64,000 nucleotides of DNA from Sandaracinaceae bacterium (lineage in GTDB: Bacteria > Myxococcota_A > Polyangia > Polyangiales > Houyiibacteriaceae). Below the pieces are notes generated by a model. The model was given only the letters and a program-made list of their open reading frames with translations. It was not told where the DNA came from and did not search any database. The DNA lies in contig JADJJE010000025.1 in the NCBI GenBank assembly GCA_016706685.1, positions 74,020 through 138,019 of the forward strand. Direction: 5' to 3'. Both the position numbers and the translations under genes were made by a program. Of the stretch, positions 1 to 8,628 are shown one piece after another. How positions within the stretch are numbered: position 1 is the stretch's first letter; each line of letters opens with the position of its first letter.

Positions 1-263
1 GGGGGGTAGTCGTCGCCCTCCCCGACGTAGCGGGTTCGGAAGCCTGCCCGCAGGTCAGCGAGGGGGAAGTCAGCCGATGCTGAGCGCGGTGGTTCTGCGC
101 GCGTTGGAGCCGGGTCTGGGGACGCCACCTCGGCTTCGGGTGCTCTCACGCACCCTTCCGCGCCCAGCACTCCGAGCACCACATGGATGGCCAACACGAA
201 GTTACCGTTTCGCCGCGACGCCAGCGTGGAACCCGCCGACGGTTGGCGGCGCTGCTCACTCAT
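1..263 (-). CDS. Partial putative lipoprotein, last visible gene of the minus-strand island operon
   Basis: An open frame of 87 codons starts at an ATG (263-261) and runs off the window edge without a stop. The ATG lies inside the end of the upstream DUF262 gene (ATGAGTGA overlap, stop at 258-256), the coupling style used throughout this operon. The N-terminus has an Arg pair, a hydrophobic stretch and a Cys at about residue 39 in a GAEGC context, followed by an Ala/Pro/Glu-rich stretch. That is a weak lipoprotein or secretion-signal pattern. No family is recognised. The call rests on the overlap and the open frame only, and the true length is unknown. Confidence 0.4.
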   Translation of the reverse strand, partial: MSEQRRQPSAGSTLASRRNGNFVLAIHVVLGVLGAEGCVRAPEAEVASPDPAPTRAEPPRSASADFPLADLRAGFRTRYVGEGDDYP

Positions 264-2352
264 CGCCCGCGCCTTCCATCTGTCGCTCGAAGGACTGCCG
301 CACCAGGCCCATTACGTAGGGCAGCTCATCGAGCGTGGCGAGGGATACCTCCACGTCGCCGTTACCCCAGCGACCCACCTGGGTGACGTCCTTGCAGAGC
401 TTCTTCGGGTCGTGGATGTCGGGGAAGGGCATGTTCAGCGACAGCCGCATCCGCTTGGCCTGGGGCACCACGTCCACGAAGTTGGTCTCTGCCTTGTATG
501 CCACGTACAGCTTGAGGAACTCCTCGGTCACGCACGGATCCAGAGCGAGCACCTCCTTGCGGAACGCCTCGAAGACCTCACGGAACTTTGGGTTCAAGAG
601 GTGCGGGTGATCATCGATGGTGAACCCGGCGCTCTGCGTGGTGCTCGGCCGGTAGGCCGCCAACACGTCGGGCTCGAGCTTTGGCGCCCGCCATACCTCG
701 AGCGCGGTCTTGGCGAGCCGGTCGGCTCTGGCCTTGATGGTCTCTTCGTTCCAGTCATCGAGCTGTCCGAGGCCGGTGTTCAGCTTGAGGGGGCTCTCCT
801 TGAAGCCCATCTTCATGTCGCGCTTCTCGCGGAAGTGGCGATCGCTGTACTCCGAGTTGTAGGCCGTCAGGGTCAGGTTCCCCAGGGTGTGCAGCCAGGT
901 CGTCTGCACCGTGTGGAAGTCGTCGCCGAGGGACTCCTTCCACGCCTCCGACAGCTCGGGGTTCTGCGGCAGGATGTGCTCGATCGTGTATTCATCGACG
1001 GGCACCCGCTCTTTGCGGCCATGGTTCTCGAGCCGGCGCAGCCAGTAGGTCCGTCTACTAAAGTGGTAGAGGTCGCGTAATTTCACGGCGCGCTCGAACT
1101 CCTCGTCGGCCGGGAAGCGCCGGTACGAGGGCAGCAACAAGAGGTGCGCTTGGACGCTCTCCACGTAGCGGTCCTTCTTGAGTGCCTTAGTGAAGGTGCC
1201 GAACGTCTTGTTCATCGAGTTGGTCGGGATGTTGCAGACGCCGCGCCGGAACACGTAGGCCTCCACGAGCCGCACCACGTGCACGAGCTCCGCGGCCGTC
1301 AGGCGCGCGGCGTCGTAGTCGGCATACAGCTCGAGCAGGAAGGGATACGCCACGTCCACCTTCAGTTCGCGGAGATCTTGAAATGCCAGCTTCAGATCCG
1401 GATTGCCCTCTGCACCGAGCGCGATAGCGCAGAAGTAGCGGGCGAAGTCGCGGATCTCCTTCACGAGCGCTTCCACGCCAGCCTTCGCGGTCTTGGGTGC
1501 GGCCGCGTGCTTCTTGAACTCGGCGTAGACGTGCCGAACGTTCGGGATCTCGCCCGTCTTCACCGTCAGGTAGTGGCGCATGAAGGCGTCGAAGTGCGTC
1601 CCGTAGGCCTCCTGCCCGAAGTCTACCTCCATGGGTCGCCAGTACTGTTCGTAGAGCCGGGTCTGCATGGCCGGCTCGAGCCGCATCAACACGAAGTTGC
1701 GAATCAGGTCGGCCTGGCTCAGCTCGAGACCTGTCGAGTTCATGCTCTCGAAGATCAGCTGTGGATTGTCCTGGTCGCGGCTGAGCGCCAGGTCCACCAC
1801 CACCAGTTTGGCGAGGCCTCGACAGAGGGGTGCGACGTCGCCACATTCGGCGATGAGCTTCTCGAAGAGCGCGAAGTTCCGCGCGACCGCTCGGGACTGC
1901 TCCTTCGGGAGCTCGGTGCCTCCCACGATGGCGGTCAGGGTTGCCTTGTCGGCTTGCGAGAGCAGCAGCTTGAAGTGCCGCTCCCCGCTCTCTTCCGGGT
2001 TCAGCAGGTAGTAGTTTCGGAGCTTGCGGGCAGAGAACCCATCCACGGGCTCACCGTCCCCGAGGGCCTTCGCCAACGCTGCGATGAGCAGCGTCACCGT
2101 GGTGAGCCGCTGCTGGCCGTCGATGACGAGCAGCGGTGACTGGTGGCTGACTTGCGAGAGGCCCGCCTCGATGTAGACGATCGATCCCACGAAGTGGACG
2201 CCAACGTGCTCGTCGGAGCCCGTCCGCAGCACGTCCTGCCAGAGCTGTTGGCACTCCTTCTCCGTCCAGGAATAGGTGCGCTGGTAGATCGGGATGACGA
2301 ACTGAGGAGACTTCTTGAGGAAGTCGAGCAGCTTTGCTTCGGTGGCCTTCAT
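256..2352 (-). CDS. DUF262/DUF1524 family protein with C-terminal DUF5655-like domain (GmrSD-like)
   Basis: The product is 698 residues. The N-terminal DUF262 domain has the hallmark DGQQRLTT motif at residues 79-86. This is the GmrS-type ParB/sulfiredoxin-like nucleotide-binding fold. A DUF1524 His-Me (HNH-like) nuclease domain follows with EHILPQ near residue 455 and a later conserved GNLTLT. The last 130 residues or so resemble DUF5655. This three-domain arrangement is common in restriction-like defence proteins related to GmrSD, which cleave modified phage DNA. The ATG at 2352 overlaps the stop of the interrupted GIY-YIG gene as ATGA, so the two were translationally coupled before the transposon arrived. 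Family assignment is secure, while the target is unknown. Confidence 0.9.
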   Translation of the reverse strand: MKATEAKLLDFLKKSPQFVIPIYQRTYSWTEKECQQLWQDVLRTGSDEHVGVHFVGSIVYIEAGLSQVSHQSPLLVIDGQQRLTTVTLLIAALAKALGDGEPVDGFSARKLRNYYLLNPEESGERHFKLLLSQADKATLTAIVGGTELPKEQSRAVARNFALFEKLIAECGDVAPLCRGLAKLVVVDLALSRDQDNPQLIFESMNSTGLELSQADLIRNFVLMRLEPAMQTRLYEQYWRPMEVDFGQEAYGTHFDAFMRHYLTVKTGEIPNVRHVYAEFKKHAAAPKTAKAGVEALVKEIRDFARYFCAIALGAEGNPDLKLAFQDLRELKVDVAYPFLLELYADYDAARLTAAELVHVVRLVEAYVFRRGVCNIPTNSMNKTFGTFTKALKKDRYVESVQAHLLLLPSYRRFPADEEFERAVKLRDLYHFSRRTYWLRRLENHGRKERVPVDEYTIEHILPQNPELSEAWKESLGDDFHTVQTTWLHTLGNLTLTAYNSEYSDRHFREKRDMKMGFKESPLKLNTGLGQLDDWNEETIKARADRLAKTALEVWRAPKLEPDVLAAYRPSTTQSAGFTIDDHPHLLNPKFREVFEAFRKEVLALDPCVTEEFLKLYVAYKAETNFVDVVPQAKRMRLSLNMPFPDIHDPKKLCKDVTQVGRWGNGDVEVSLATLDELPYVMGLVRQSFERQMEGAGDE

Positions 2353-2725
2353 GGGGAAACCTCTGTCTGAGCGAGCTTGTGGAAGTCCGCCGCAAAAGCA
2401 GCGCGGACCGTCTCAAAGAGCGCGGTATCGACTGGCTGGCGGCAGGCGACGGTGTTGATCACGTCGTAGCCGGCGGAGCGCAACGCGTCGGCGAGCGCCT
2501 TCTCGAGCGCCGCCACCACGTTTCGCCGTTCGCGGTGTTCATCCATCGTCGTGCCTTCCGCCAGGATGGGGCCGTGCGCGACCAATCGGAGTGCGCAGCT
2601 CGCGGGTTCCACGTGCCGCTCGTTCAAGTGCCGCCGGATTGTGTTGCTGTTGGCGTTGAACCCAAAGTGCTGGCCCATCCGGTTGAACGGCGACTGCGCG
2701 TGTGGGGATGAGCTGTCGCCGGTGC
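2349..2725 (-). pseudogene. C-terminal fragment of a GIY-YIG-like nuclease gene split by a transposon
   Basis: This is the 3' part of a gene whose 5' part lies at 8997-9177. After removal of the transposon and one GGCC copy, the joined frame is exactly 558 nt (185 residues plus stop). The join reads HYVGRTGDSSSPHAQSPF, the YIG half of a GIY-YIG motif with its following Arg. The fragment continues with a conserved-looking RMGQHFG segment. It ends overlapping the start of the DUF262 gene (ATGA at 2352-2349). Because the start and catalytic core are on the other side of 6.3 kb of mobile DNA, this part is presumably not translated as a functional enzyme. Confidence 0.8.
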
Positions 2726-2729
2726 GGCC
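2726..2729. repeat. Target-site duplication GGCC, left copy
   Basis: GGCC directly precedes the left transposon end (TGA at 2730). It is repeated at 8997-9000 directly after the right end. Removing one copy and the element restores an intact reading frame, which makes the 4-bp duplication convincing despite its short length. Confidence 0.75.
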
Positions 2730-2772
2730 TGACCCCGAGCACGTAGTTCGAGGGCGGGGCCGGCCAGACGAG

Positions 2773-2788
2773 TCACGAATAGCGATGG
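2773..2788. repeat. Subterminal repeat of the transposon, left copy
   Basis: The 16-mer TCACGAATAGCGATGG is nearly repeated in inverted orientation at 8948-8963 (TCACGAATCGTGATGG on the opposite strand). A related sequence lies at 3456-3477 at the end of the accessory gene. Symmetric placement 43 and 33 bp from the two ends suggests transposase-binding sites, which is an inference. Confidence 0.5.
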
Positions 2789-2880
2789 GCGCATAAGAAA
2801 CCCCCTCAGAAAACTCGCCACTATTGGCAGGCATCCGAGAGGGTCCATCTCCACAACCGCGTAGTCAGGGAGATGGTCGG

Positions 2881-3480
2881 ATGTCGCATGAAATTGAGCT
2901 GCTATTCAAGGTGCATGGGGTGTTGCTGGCGCTCGACGAGCGGGCGGCGGAGCGAGTACGAGTCTCGGGCTGTGCGCACTGCGGCGGCCGGCTCCATGTC
3001 TCGAACTACCCCCGCAAGGCACGCGGGCTGAGCGCCGAGGGCGAGACCGCCGGGGCCTACGAGAAGCGGCTGTCGCTGTGCTGTGGGCGGGATGGATGCC
3101 GCCACCGAGCGACGCCACCATCCGTGCGCTTCCTCGGTCGGAAGGTCTATGCGGCGCTCACCATCTTGCTCGTTAGCGCGAGCGGCGAAGCTGAGACGTG
3201 TGCCCCGCCGGTCATCGCCACGACCCCTGGCGCCCCATCGTGGGCGACTCGTCGGCGGTACCGCTTCTGGTGGGCGGTGGAGTTCTTTCAGACCCCGTGG
3301 TTCGTCGAGATGGCTGGGCGCTTCGCTGAGCCCGTCGTGGCCGTGGACGCACCGGCGTCACTGCTCGAGCGCTTCGTGGGTTCGTTGAGCGAGCGGATCA
3401 CGGGGCTGCTGCGGCTGGTCTCGCCGCTGACCACGAGGTCGGTCGCGCCCGAAGCGTCACGAGTCGCGATGGGGATGTGA
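2881..3480 (+). CDS. Transposon accessory protein with a Cys-rich (zinc-ribbon-like) N-terminal region
   Basis: The product is 199 residues from the ATG at 2881, preceded by a GGGAG at about the right spacing. Residues 30-80 contain CAHCGG and a later CCGRDGCRHR, a four-cysteine pattern typical of a zinc ribbon. The rest has no motif I recognise. It lies just inside the left end of the transposon and upstream of the transposase in the same direction. A role in transposition or target choice is therefore possible, but only by position. The stop at 3480 falls within a copy of the subterminal repeat. Confidence 0.6.
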   Translation: MSHEIELLFKVHGVLLALDERAAERVRVSGCAHCGGRLHVSNYPRKARGLSAEGETAGAYEKRLSLCCGRDGCRHRATPPSVRFLGRKVYAALTILLVSASGEAETCAPPVIATTPGAPSWATRRRYRFWWAVEFFQTPWFVEMAGRFAEPVVAVDAPASLLERFVGSLSERITGLLRLVSPLTTRSVAPEASRVAMGM

Positions 3481-3585
3481 GCCGCGCAGAGGATGGCGAT
3501 GTCCCCATGAAACAGGACTGATTATGGTCCTTCTCGTTGAGCCAGCGGTCATCACGCGGGCTCGTCCACGTAGGAGGTGCAGGTC

Positions 3586-5082
3586 ATGTCAGACAAGACG
3601 CACGCGTCATCGAGTGTGCGATGGGCTCGCTTTCGCTTTCAGGTGGTGGGCCCGCTCTTCGTGGAGCCCCCCGCCCCTGGCGCACTGGTGCAGGCGCTCG
3701 ATGAGTTGGCGGCGCGCAGCTACGAGCACCCCACCAAGTCCGGCGTGCGCGTGCAGTTCTCGCGCTCGACCATCGAGCGCTGGTTCTATGCGGCACGCAA
3801 CGCGACCGGTGACCCGGTGGGCAAGCTCGCGCGCAAGGTCCACGCGCACGCGGGGACCCACCCGGCGATGCCGGCGACGGTGGAGGAGGCGCTCACCAAG
3901 CAGCACCAGGCGCACTCGAGCTGGACCTACCAGCTGCACTACGACAACCTCGTGGCGCTCGCGAAGAAGCAGCCCGAACTGGGCGCGGTGCCGAGCGTGG
4001 CGACGGTGCGGCGCTTCATGAAGCGCCGTGGGCTCCTCAAGGTGCGCAAGCCGCGGCGTCGTCGTGGGGAGCCTGTGCAGGAGCCCGTGTTCGAGGCGCG
4101 CGAGCGGCGCAGCTTCGAGGTCGGCCATGTGCACGCGCTCTGGCACGCGGACTTCCATGTGGGCTCACGCCGCGTGGTCGAGCCGGACGGGACGTACTCC
4201 CAGGTCGTGCTGCTCGGCTTCCTCGATGACGCATCACGCATCGCGTGCCACCTGCAGTGGTACCGCGAGGAGAGCGCCGAGGCGTTCGTGCACGGGCTGC
4301 AGCAGGCTCTTCAGAAGCGCGGCATGCCGCGCGCGCTGCTCACCGACAATGGCCAGTCGATGCAAGCCCATGAGGTGGAAGAGGGGCTCGAGCGCCTCGG
4401 CATTGTCCATCCCACCACGCTCCCGTACTGCCCCGAGCAGAACGGCAAGCAGGAGTCCTTCTGGGGCCGCGTCGAGGGGCGCTTGATGCCCATGCTCGAA
4501 GGCAAGCGCGAGCTGACGCTCGCCTTTCTGAACCAGGCGACGCAGGCGTGGGTCGAACTCGAGTACCACCGCGAGGTGCACAGCGAGCTCGGCATGACGC
4601 CGCTCGAGCGCATGCTGCAAGGACCATCCGCGAGACGCCCATCGTGGTCCAGCGACAAGCTACGCCGCGCCTTCCGCACCGAGGTGCAACGCACACAGCG
4701 GCGCAGTGACGGGACCATCACCGTCGCGGGCGTGCGCTTCGAGATTCCGTCTCGCTACCGCGTGCTGCTCCGTCCGGTCGTTCGCTACGCGCGCTGGGAC
4801 CTGTCCACGGTGGATCTCGTCGACGAGCGCCACGGCACCCACCTCGCGACCCTGCTGCCGCTCGACAAGACCGCGAACGCCAGCGGCGCCCGCCGTGTCG
4901 TCGAGCCCGTCTCTCCGCCGGGGGTCGTCGACGACGCGTACGTCGGCGTCGCGCCGCTCCTCGACACGCTGATGGAGGACTACGCCGCCACCGGCCTCCC
5001 GCCCGCCTATGTCCCGCTCGCCGAGTCCACCGACGAGCCGAAGCCCACCGACACCACCCCCGAAGAGACCCATGAATCCTAA
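3586..5082 (+). CDS. DDE-type transposase (integrase core, rve superfamily)
   Basis: The product is 498 residues from the ATG at 3586, which has GGAGG 8 bp upstream, so I prefer it to the GTG at 3577. An N-terminal DNA-binding region is followed by an integrase catalytic core. The Asp of WHADFHVG, the Asp of LLTDNGQ and the Glu of QNGKQESFWGRVE form the DDE triad. The C-terminal part is beta-rich, as in Mu/Tn7-type transposases. It overlaps the next gene, an ExeA-like ATPase, by 11 nt. That pairing resembles TnsB/TnsC or TniA/TniB. The gene is intact, so the element may still be able to act in trans although its ATPase is broken. Confidence 0.85.
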   Translation: MSDKTHASSSVRWARFRFQVVGPLFVEPPAPGALVQALDELAARSYEHPTKSGVRVQFSRSTIERWFYAARNATGDPVGKLARKVHAHAGTHPAMPATVEEALTKQHQAHSSWTYQLHYDNLVALAKKQPELGAVPSVATVRRFMKRRGLLKVRKPRRRRGEPVQEPVFEARERRSFEVGHVHALWHADFHVGSRRVVEPDGTYSQVVLLGFLDDASRIACHLQWYREESAEAFVHGLQQALQKRGMPRALLTDNGQSMQAHEVEEGLERLGIVHPTTLPYCPEQNGKQESFWGRVEGRLMPMLEGKRELTLAFLNQATQAWVELEYHREVHSELGMTPLERMLQGPSARRPSWSSDKLRRAFRTEVQRTQRRSDGTITVAGVRFEIPSRYRVLLRPVVRYARWDLSTVDLVDERHGTHLATLLPLDKTANASGARRVVEPVSPPGVVDDAYVGVAPLLDTLMEDYAATGLPPAYVPLAESTDEPKPTDTTPEETHES

Positions 5083-5814
5083 GCTCCAAGCCCTCTATGG
5101 CCTCAAGTTCCATCCCTTCCGCGCAGACATCCCCACCGACGCGCTCTTCGTCTCGCCGGCCGTCGATGCCTTCTGTCGGCGTGTCAATTCAGCCTGACAG
5201 ATGGAGGATTCGCCATGGTCACCGGGAGACCCGGGCTCCGGGAAGTCCATCGCTCTGCGTGTCCTCGAAGAGCGGCTCCGCCGCCGCCAAGACCTCATCG
5301 TCGGCACCATCGAGCGCCCAATCGGACGCGCCTCCGACTTCTATCGCGAAACCGGCGACATCTTCGGGGTGAGCCTGCATGGTCACAACCGGTGGGCCGG
5401 ATTCAAGACGCTGCGCGAGAAGTGGAGCGAGCACATCGCCACCACCCTCACTCGGCCCGTCCTGATCGTCGACGAGGCCCAGGAGATGATCTCCGGCGTC
5501 TTCACCGAGCTGCGTCTCTCCCGCCAGCAACCGCCGCGCGCCCTCCCTCCTCCTTGTCGCGTCTTCGCCGGCGATGGCCGCCTTCCTGTGACCCCTCCGC
5601 GCCCCCCCCCGCCTCCTCGGCTCCGGCTGCCGGCGGCGACTCAAACTCGAGCCCGCTGGTCGTGATGAACTCGCCGCCTGCCTTGACCACCTGCTCGACG
5701 CCGCCGGGGCGCCGCCCATGCCAGACAACACGGGGGTGCGCGCACCACGCCGAGCCGCCGCGGGACCACCGCCGGCTATCGCGTATCCCCCGACTAGCCT
5801 GAACACTGTCCGCC
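5072..5814 (+). pseudogene. 5' part of an ExeA/TniB-type AAA ATPase, frameshifted and interrupted by IS21
   Basis: The start MNPKLQALYGLKFHPF is typical of ExeA-like transposon ATPases. The frame is lost near 5187. The Walker A region returns in other frames (a GDPGSGKS-like sequence near 5225-5245 with an extra base). Walker B is readable as LIVDEAQEMI near 5464-5490, and more frame changes follow near 5515 and 5640. The C-terminal coding sequence continues in pieces to about 5800, where the IS21 end begins. The expected ending (LPRLDEKLFLEVF) is found on the far side of IS21 at about 8540. Several independent lesions make this a true pseudogene rather than one sequencing slip. Confidence 0.75.
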
Positions 5815-5830
5815 CCGCTGCGCATTCCGC

Positions 5831-5895
5831 GCATCGTGATCACCAAGATCGCCGCATCGTGATCACCGTGATCGGGCATCGTGATCACGTGTCGG
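5831..5895. repeat. IS21 left-end repeats (three copies, 22-23 bp)
   Basis: Three consecutive units begin GCATCGTGATCAC at 5831, 5854 and 5876. They are inverted relative to the array at 8340-8511. IS21-type elements carry multiple terminal transposase-binding repeats of this kind. Confidence 0.7.
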
Positions 5896-5917
5896 AGCGG
5901 AGCGACGAGCAGAGTCG

Positions 5918-6661
5918 TCAGGAGTGGGCTTGAGCGTTCTCCTTTCGGCGAGAGGGCCCCTTCATGGAGACCTTGTGGGCGTTGTGCACGAGACGGTCGA
6001 GCACGGCGTCGGCGATGGTCGGGTGGGCGATGTAGTCGTGCCAGTTTTCGACCGGGAGCTGGCTGGTGACGATGGTGGATCGGCTGCCGTGGCGGTCCTC
6101 TAGGATCTCGAGGATGTCGCGCCGCTGCTGGTCGGTCATGGGCGCGAGACCCCAGTCGTCCAGGATCAGGACGTCGGTCTTCGCGAGGCGGGCAAGTAGC
6201 CGCACGTAGCTGCCATCGACGTGCGCGATGGCGAGCTCCTCAAAGAGCCTTGGCACACGTCGGTAGAGGACACGGAAGCCGAGGCGGCACGCGAGCTGGC
6301 CGAGCGCACACCCGAGGTAGCTCTTGCCGACGCCGGTCATTCCGGTGATGAGCACGTTCTGGCGCTCGGCGATCCAGCGCCCGGTCCCGAGCTGCCGTAG
6401 CTGCGCCTTGTCGAGCTGTCGACGTGGCGCGTAGTCCACATCCTCCATGCATGCGTTCGGGATCCTGAGCTTGGCTTCGCGCATGAGCTTGGCGAGGCGT
6501 GTGTTCTCGCGAGAGAGCGCCTCTGCTTCGACCAGCAGCGCGAGCCGCTCGTCGAAGGGAAGCTCGCCCATGGAGGGGTCGGTGCGCTGCAAGATCCACG
6601 CGGTGGTCATCGCGTAGAGCTTCAGCGCTCGGAGTTTCTCGATCGTGGGTTCGGTCATCAT
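5918..6661 (-). CDS. istB: IS21 helper ATPase IstB
   Basis: The product is 247 residues, the usual IstB length. An N-terminal region precedes an AAA+ core with Walker A GMTGVGKSYLGCALG (about residues 105-120) and Walker B DVLILDDWGLAPM (about 168-180). IstB assembles on target DNA as an ATP-dependent clamp that recruits IstA. Start is ATG at 6661, with a second Met at the next codon. It lies 22 bp downstream of istA, as in all IS21 elements. No lesions are visible. Confidence 0.92.
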   Translation of the reverse strand: MMTEPTIEKLRALKLYAMTTAWILQRTDPSMGELPFDERLALLVEAEALSRENTRLAKLMREAKLRIPNACMEDVDYAPRRQLDKAQLRQLGTGRWIAERQNVLITGMTGVGKSYLGCALGQLACRLGFRVLYRRVPRLFEELAIAHVDGSYVRLLARLAKTDVLILDDWGLAPMTDQQRRDILEILEDRHGSRSTIVTSQLPVENWHDYIAHPTIADAVLDRLVHNAHKVSMKGPSRRKENAQAHS

Positions 6662-6683
6662 GGCTTGTTTCAGGTCCTCGTTC

Positions 6684-8231
6684 TCAGTTCAGGTAGTAGT
6701 CCCGACCGCGCACGTTCGCGTGGTCGATGGGGGTCTCGGTGTCGCCTGCGAGGTCGTCGATCGCGACCGCGTCGAGGCCATGTCGGAGCACCGACTCGAC
6801 GCTCCGATACGAGCGCACGCCGACGCGCATACAGCGCGCGCACGCGGCCTCCACGCGGGCGTCGTCGTACTTCTTCGCGAGCCGCAAGATCCCGAGGCAA
6901 GAGCGAAAGCCCTGCTCGGGGTGTGGTCGGTCGGCCAGGATCGCGGCGCAGAGCGCGTTGGTCTCGGGACCGAGCTTGGATGCCCACGACAAGATCCTTG
7001 ATGGGGTCCACTCCGCGTGTGCGCGGTGCGCGCTCGGCATGTGGTCGGGGATCGTCGACACGCGCTTGCTGCCGTTGCGCGCATGGGCTGCGATGCGCCG
7101 GTTCCCGAGCAGCACTTCCACGGCCGTCGGCGTGGCGCGGACCCACACCTCCTCGCCCACATGGCGGTACGGCACGGAGTACAGGCGCCCGTCGAACTCC
7201 ACGTGGTAGTCGATGTTCACCTTGGCCATCCTCCACTCGGTGATCTCGAAGAGGTCTTGCGGAAGCGGGAGCAGCGTCGCCCGCTCATGCTGCTCGAACA
7301 TCTCGAGGCGGCTCTTCCCGTACGTGCGCATGCGCCTGCGATTCAGGTCGTCGACGCACTCGCGGATGGCGGCGTTGAGCTCGGTGAGCGAATGGAAGAC
7401 GCGGTTGCGCAAGCGGCCGAGGACCCATCGCTGAACGATGCGCACGGCGCCCTCGACCTTCGCCTTGTCGCGTGGCTTTCGAGCCCGCGCAGGCAGGATG
7501 ACGGTGCCGTAATGCTCGGCCATGTGTTGATAGCTGCGCTGGATCGTGGGCTCGTAGATGCATGCCCGCGTGACGCCGCTCTTCAGGTTGTCCGGCACCA
7601 CGGCGCGGGCGACGCCTTCAAAGAACGCGAACGCCCGCACGTGCGACCCGACGAAGTCGCGCACGCGCTGCGTGTGCGTGGCCTCCGCGAATGAGTAGTT
7701 GGAGGCGCCGAGCACGGCCACGAACAACTCGACTTCGCGCACCTCGCCCGTCGCTCGATCGACAAGCTGCGGCCTCTTGCCCGAGTAGTCGACGAACATC
7801 TTGTCGCCGGCGACGTGGTGCTGCCGCATGGACAGCTGTCGACGCTTCAGGAAGGCGCGATAGCGCTCGCAGAACGCCGTGTACTGGAGCCCGCCCGGGT
7901 GCTGAACCAGGTACTCCTGGTGGAGCAGATCCAGCGTCACGCCCGGCCTCACGCGCTCTCGATGGATCCACGCGCAGTCCGGCTCGACTCGTGGGAACGC
8001 CGCCCCAGATCCGTCGTCCGCGTACAGGCGCACCTCGAGGTCAGCCTCGTCGAGCGCGACGACCTCCGCGTAGGTGTTGAGCCCCGCCGATCTCGCGCGC
8101 CGCACCACGTTCACCACCGACGCCGGGCTCACGCGTGCGCTCTTGGCCGTTTGGCGGTTCGAGAGCCCCAGCTCCCACTTCGCCCGCAGAATCTCTTTTA
8201 CGTTTCGCATGACCAGTCGCTCAGTCGCCAT
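6684..8231 (-). CDS. istA: IS21 transposase IstA
   Basis: The product is 515 residues from the ATG at 8231, chosen because AAGGAGG lies 8 nt upstream and the encoded MATERLVMRNVKEILR is the standard IstA N-terminus. The longer open frame upstream runs into the terminal repeats. A helix-turn-helix (GLSNRQTAKSARVSPASV) is followed by a DDE core with Asp in MFVDYSGK, Asp in AVVPDNLK and a Glu in the RDKAKVEGAV region. The C-terminal beta domain is also present. The gene appears intact and is coupled to istB. Confidence 0.92.
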   Translation of the reverse strand: MATERLVMRNVKEILRAKWELGLSNRQTAKSARVSPASVVNVVRRARSAGLNTYAEVVALDEADLEVRLYADDGSGAAFPRVEPDCAWIHRERVRPGVTLDLLHQEYLVQHPGGLQYTAFCERYRAFLKRRQLSMRQHHVAGDKMFVDYSGKRPQLVDRATGEVREVELFVAVLGASNYSFAEATHTQRVRDFVGSHVRAFAFFEGVARAVVPDNLKSGVTRACIYEPTIQRSYQHMAEHYGTVILPARARKPRDKAKVEGAVRIVQRWVLGRLRNRVFHSLTELNAAIRECVDDLNRRRMRTYGKSRLEMFEQHERATLLPLPQDLFEITEWRMAKVNIDYHVEFDGRLYSVPYRHVGEEVWVRATPTAVEVLLGNRRIAAHARNGSKRVSTIPDHMPSAHRAHAEWTPSRILSWASKLGPETNALCAAILADRPHPEQGFRSCLGILRLAKKYDDARVEAACARCMRVGVRSYRSVESVLRHGLDAVAIDDLAGDTETPIDHANVRGRDYYLN

Positions 8232-8339
8232 CTCGGCCTCCTTCGAGGCCAGTGACTCCCTGCTCGACCTGACGTCGCTCGACTGCCTCGGCGCCGAGGA
8301 TGATCCTCGCTCGCCGGCCAGCACCCCGCCGTGACCCCT

Positions 8340-8511
8340 GTGGTCACCATCGTGATCCAGGTGGTCACGATGCCGATCCACGCGATCACCATCCCGATCT
8401 ACCTGGTCACGATGCCGATCCAGGTGGTCACGATGCCGATCTTGGCGGTCACGATGCGCCGATCTCGGTGGTCACGATGCGCCGATCCAGGTGGTCACGA
8501 TGGCGCGTCGC
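8340..8511. repeat. IS21 right-end tandem repeat array (eight units of 21-23 bp)
   Basis: Eight consecutive units based on GTGGTCACGATGCCGATCCAG start near 8340, 8361, 8382, 8403, 8424, 8445, 8468 and 8491. The first six are 21 bp and the later ones 23 bp, with the 23-bp class matching the outermost units at the left end. The array fills the gap between istA and the right terminus and probably holds the istA promoter and transposase-binding sites. Apart from the ExeA remnant downstream I see no other gene between 8232 and 8628. Confidence 0.75.
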
Positions 8512-8517
8512 GCGCAG

Positions 8518-8612
8518 CCGCCGAGCGCGACCTCCCGAGGCTCGACGAGAAGCTCTTCCTCGAGGTGTTCGCCACTCCGACTCCCGCACGTGCAGGGGGC
8601 CGCAAGCGGTGA
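8518..8612 (+). pseudogene. 3' remnant of the ExeA-type ATPase gene beyond IS21
   Basis: The frame reads AAERDLPRLDEKLFLEVF and ends with a basic tail at the TGA 8610-8612. This matches the usual ending of ExeA-type transposon ATPases and supplies the C-terminus missing from the 5072-5814 fragment. The remnant shows that IS21 inserted close to the 3' end of that gene. Confidence 0.6.
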
Positions 8613-8628
8613 ATCCCTCGACCCTCGC

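Larger units (their letters stand above)
5815..8517. mobile_element. IS21-family insertion sequence
   Basis: The element contains istA and istB in the standard order on the minus strand. Both ends carry multiple copies of an inverted repeat built on GCATCGTGATCACC: three at the left (5831-5895) and eight at the right (8340-8511). Terminal sequences TGCGC..GCGC-ATCGTGA are similar on both sides. CCGCC at 5810-5814 and 8518-8522 may be the target duplication, although exact ends are uncertain by a few bases. It lies inside the ExeA-type gene of the outer transposon, so it arrived later. Confidence 0.8.

Noticed and set aside
8340..8511. CRISPR array
   Set aside because: The repeat units are contiguous without unique spacers, vary in length and match the other end of the IS21 element in inverted orientation.
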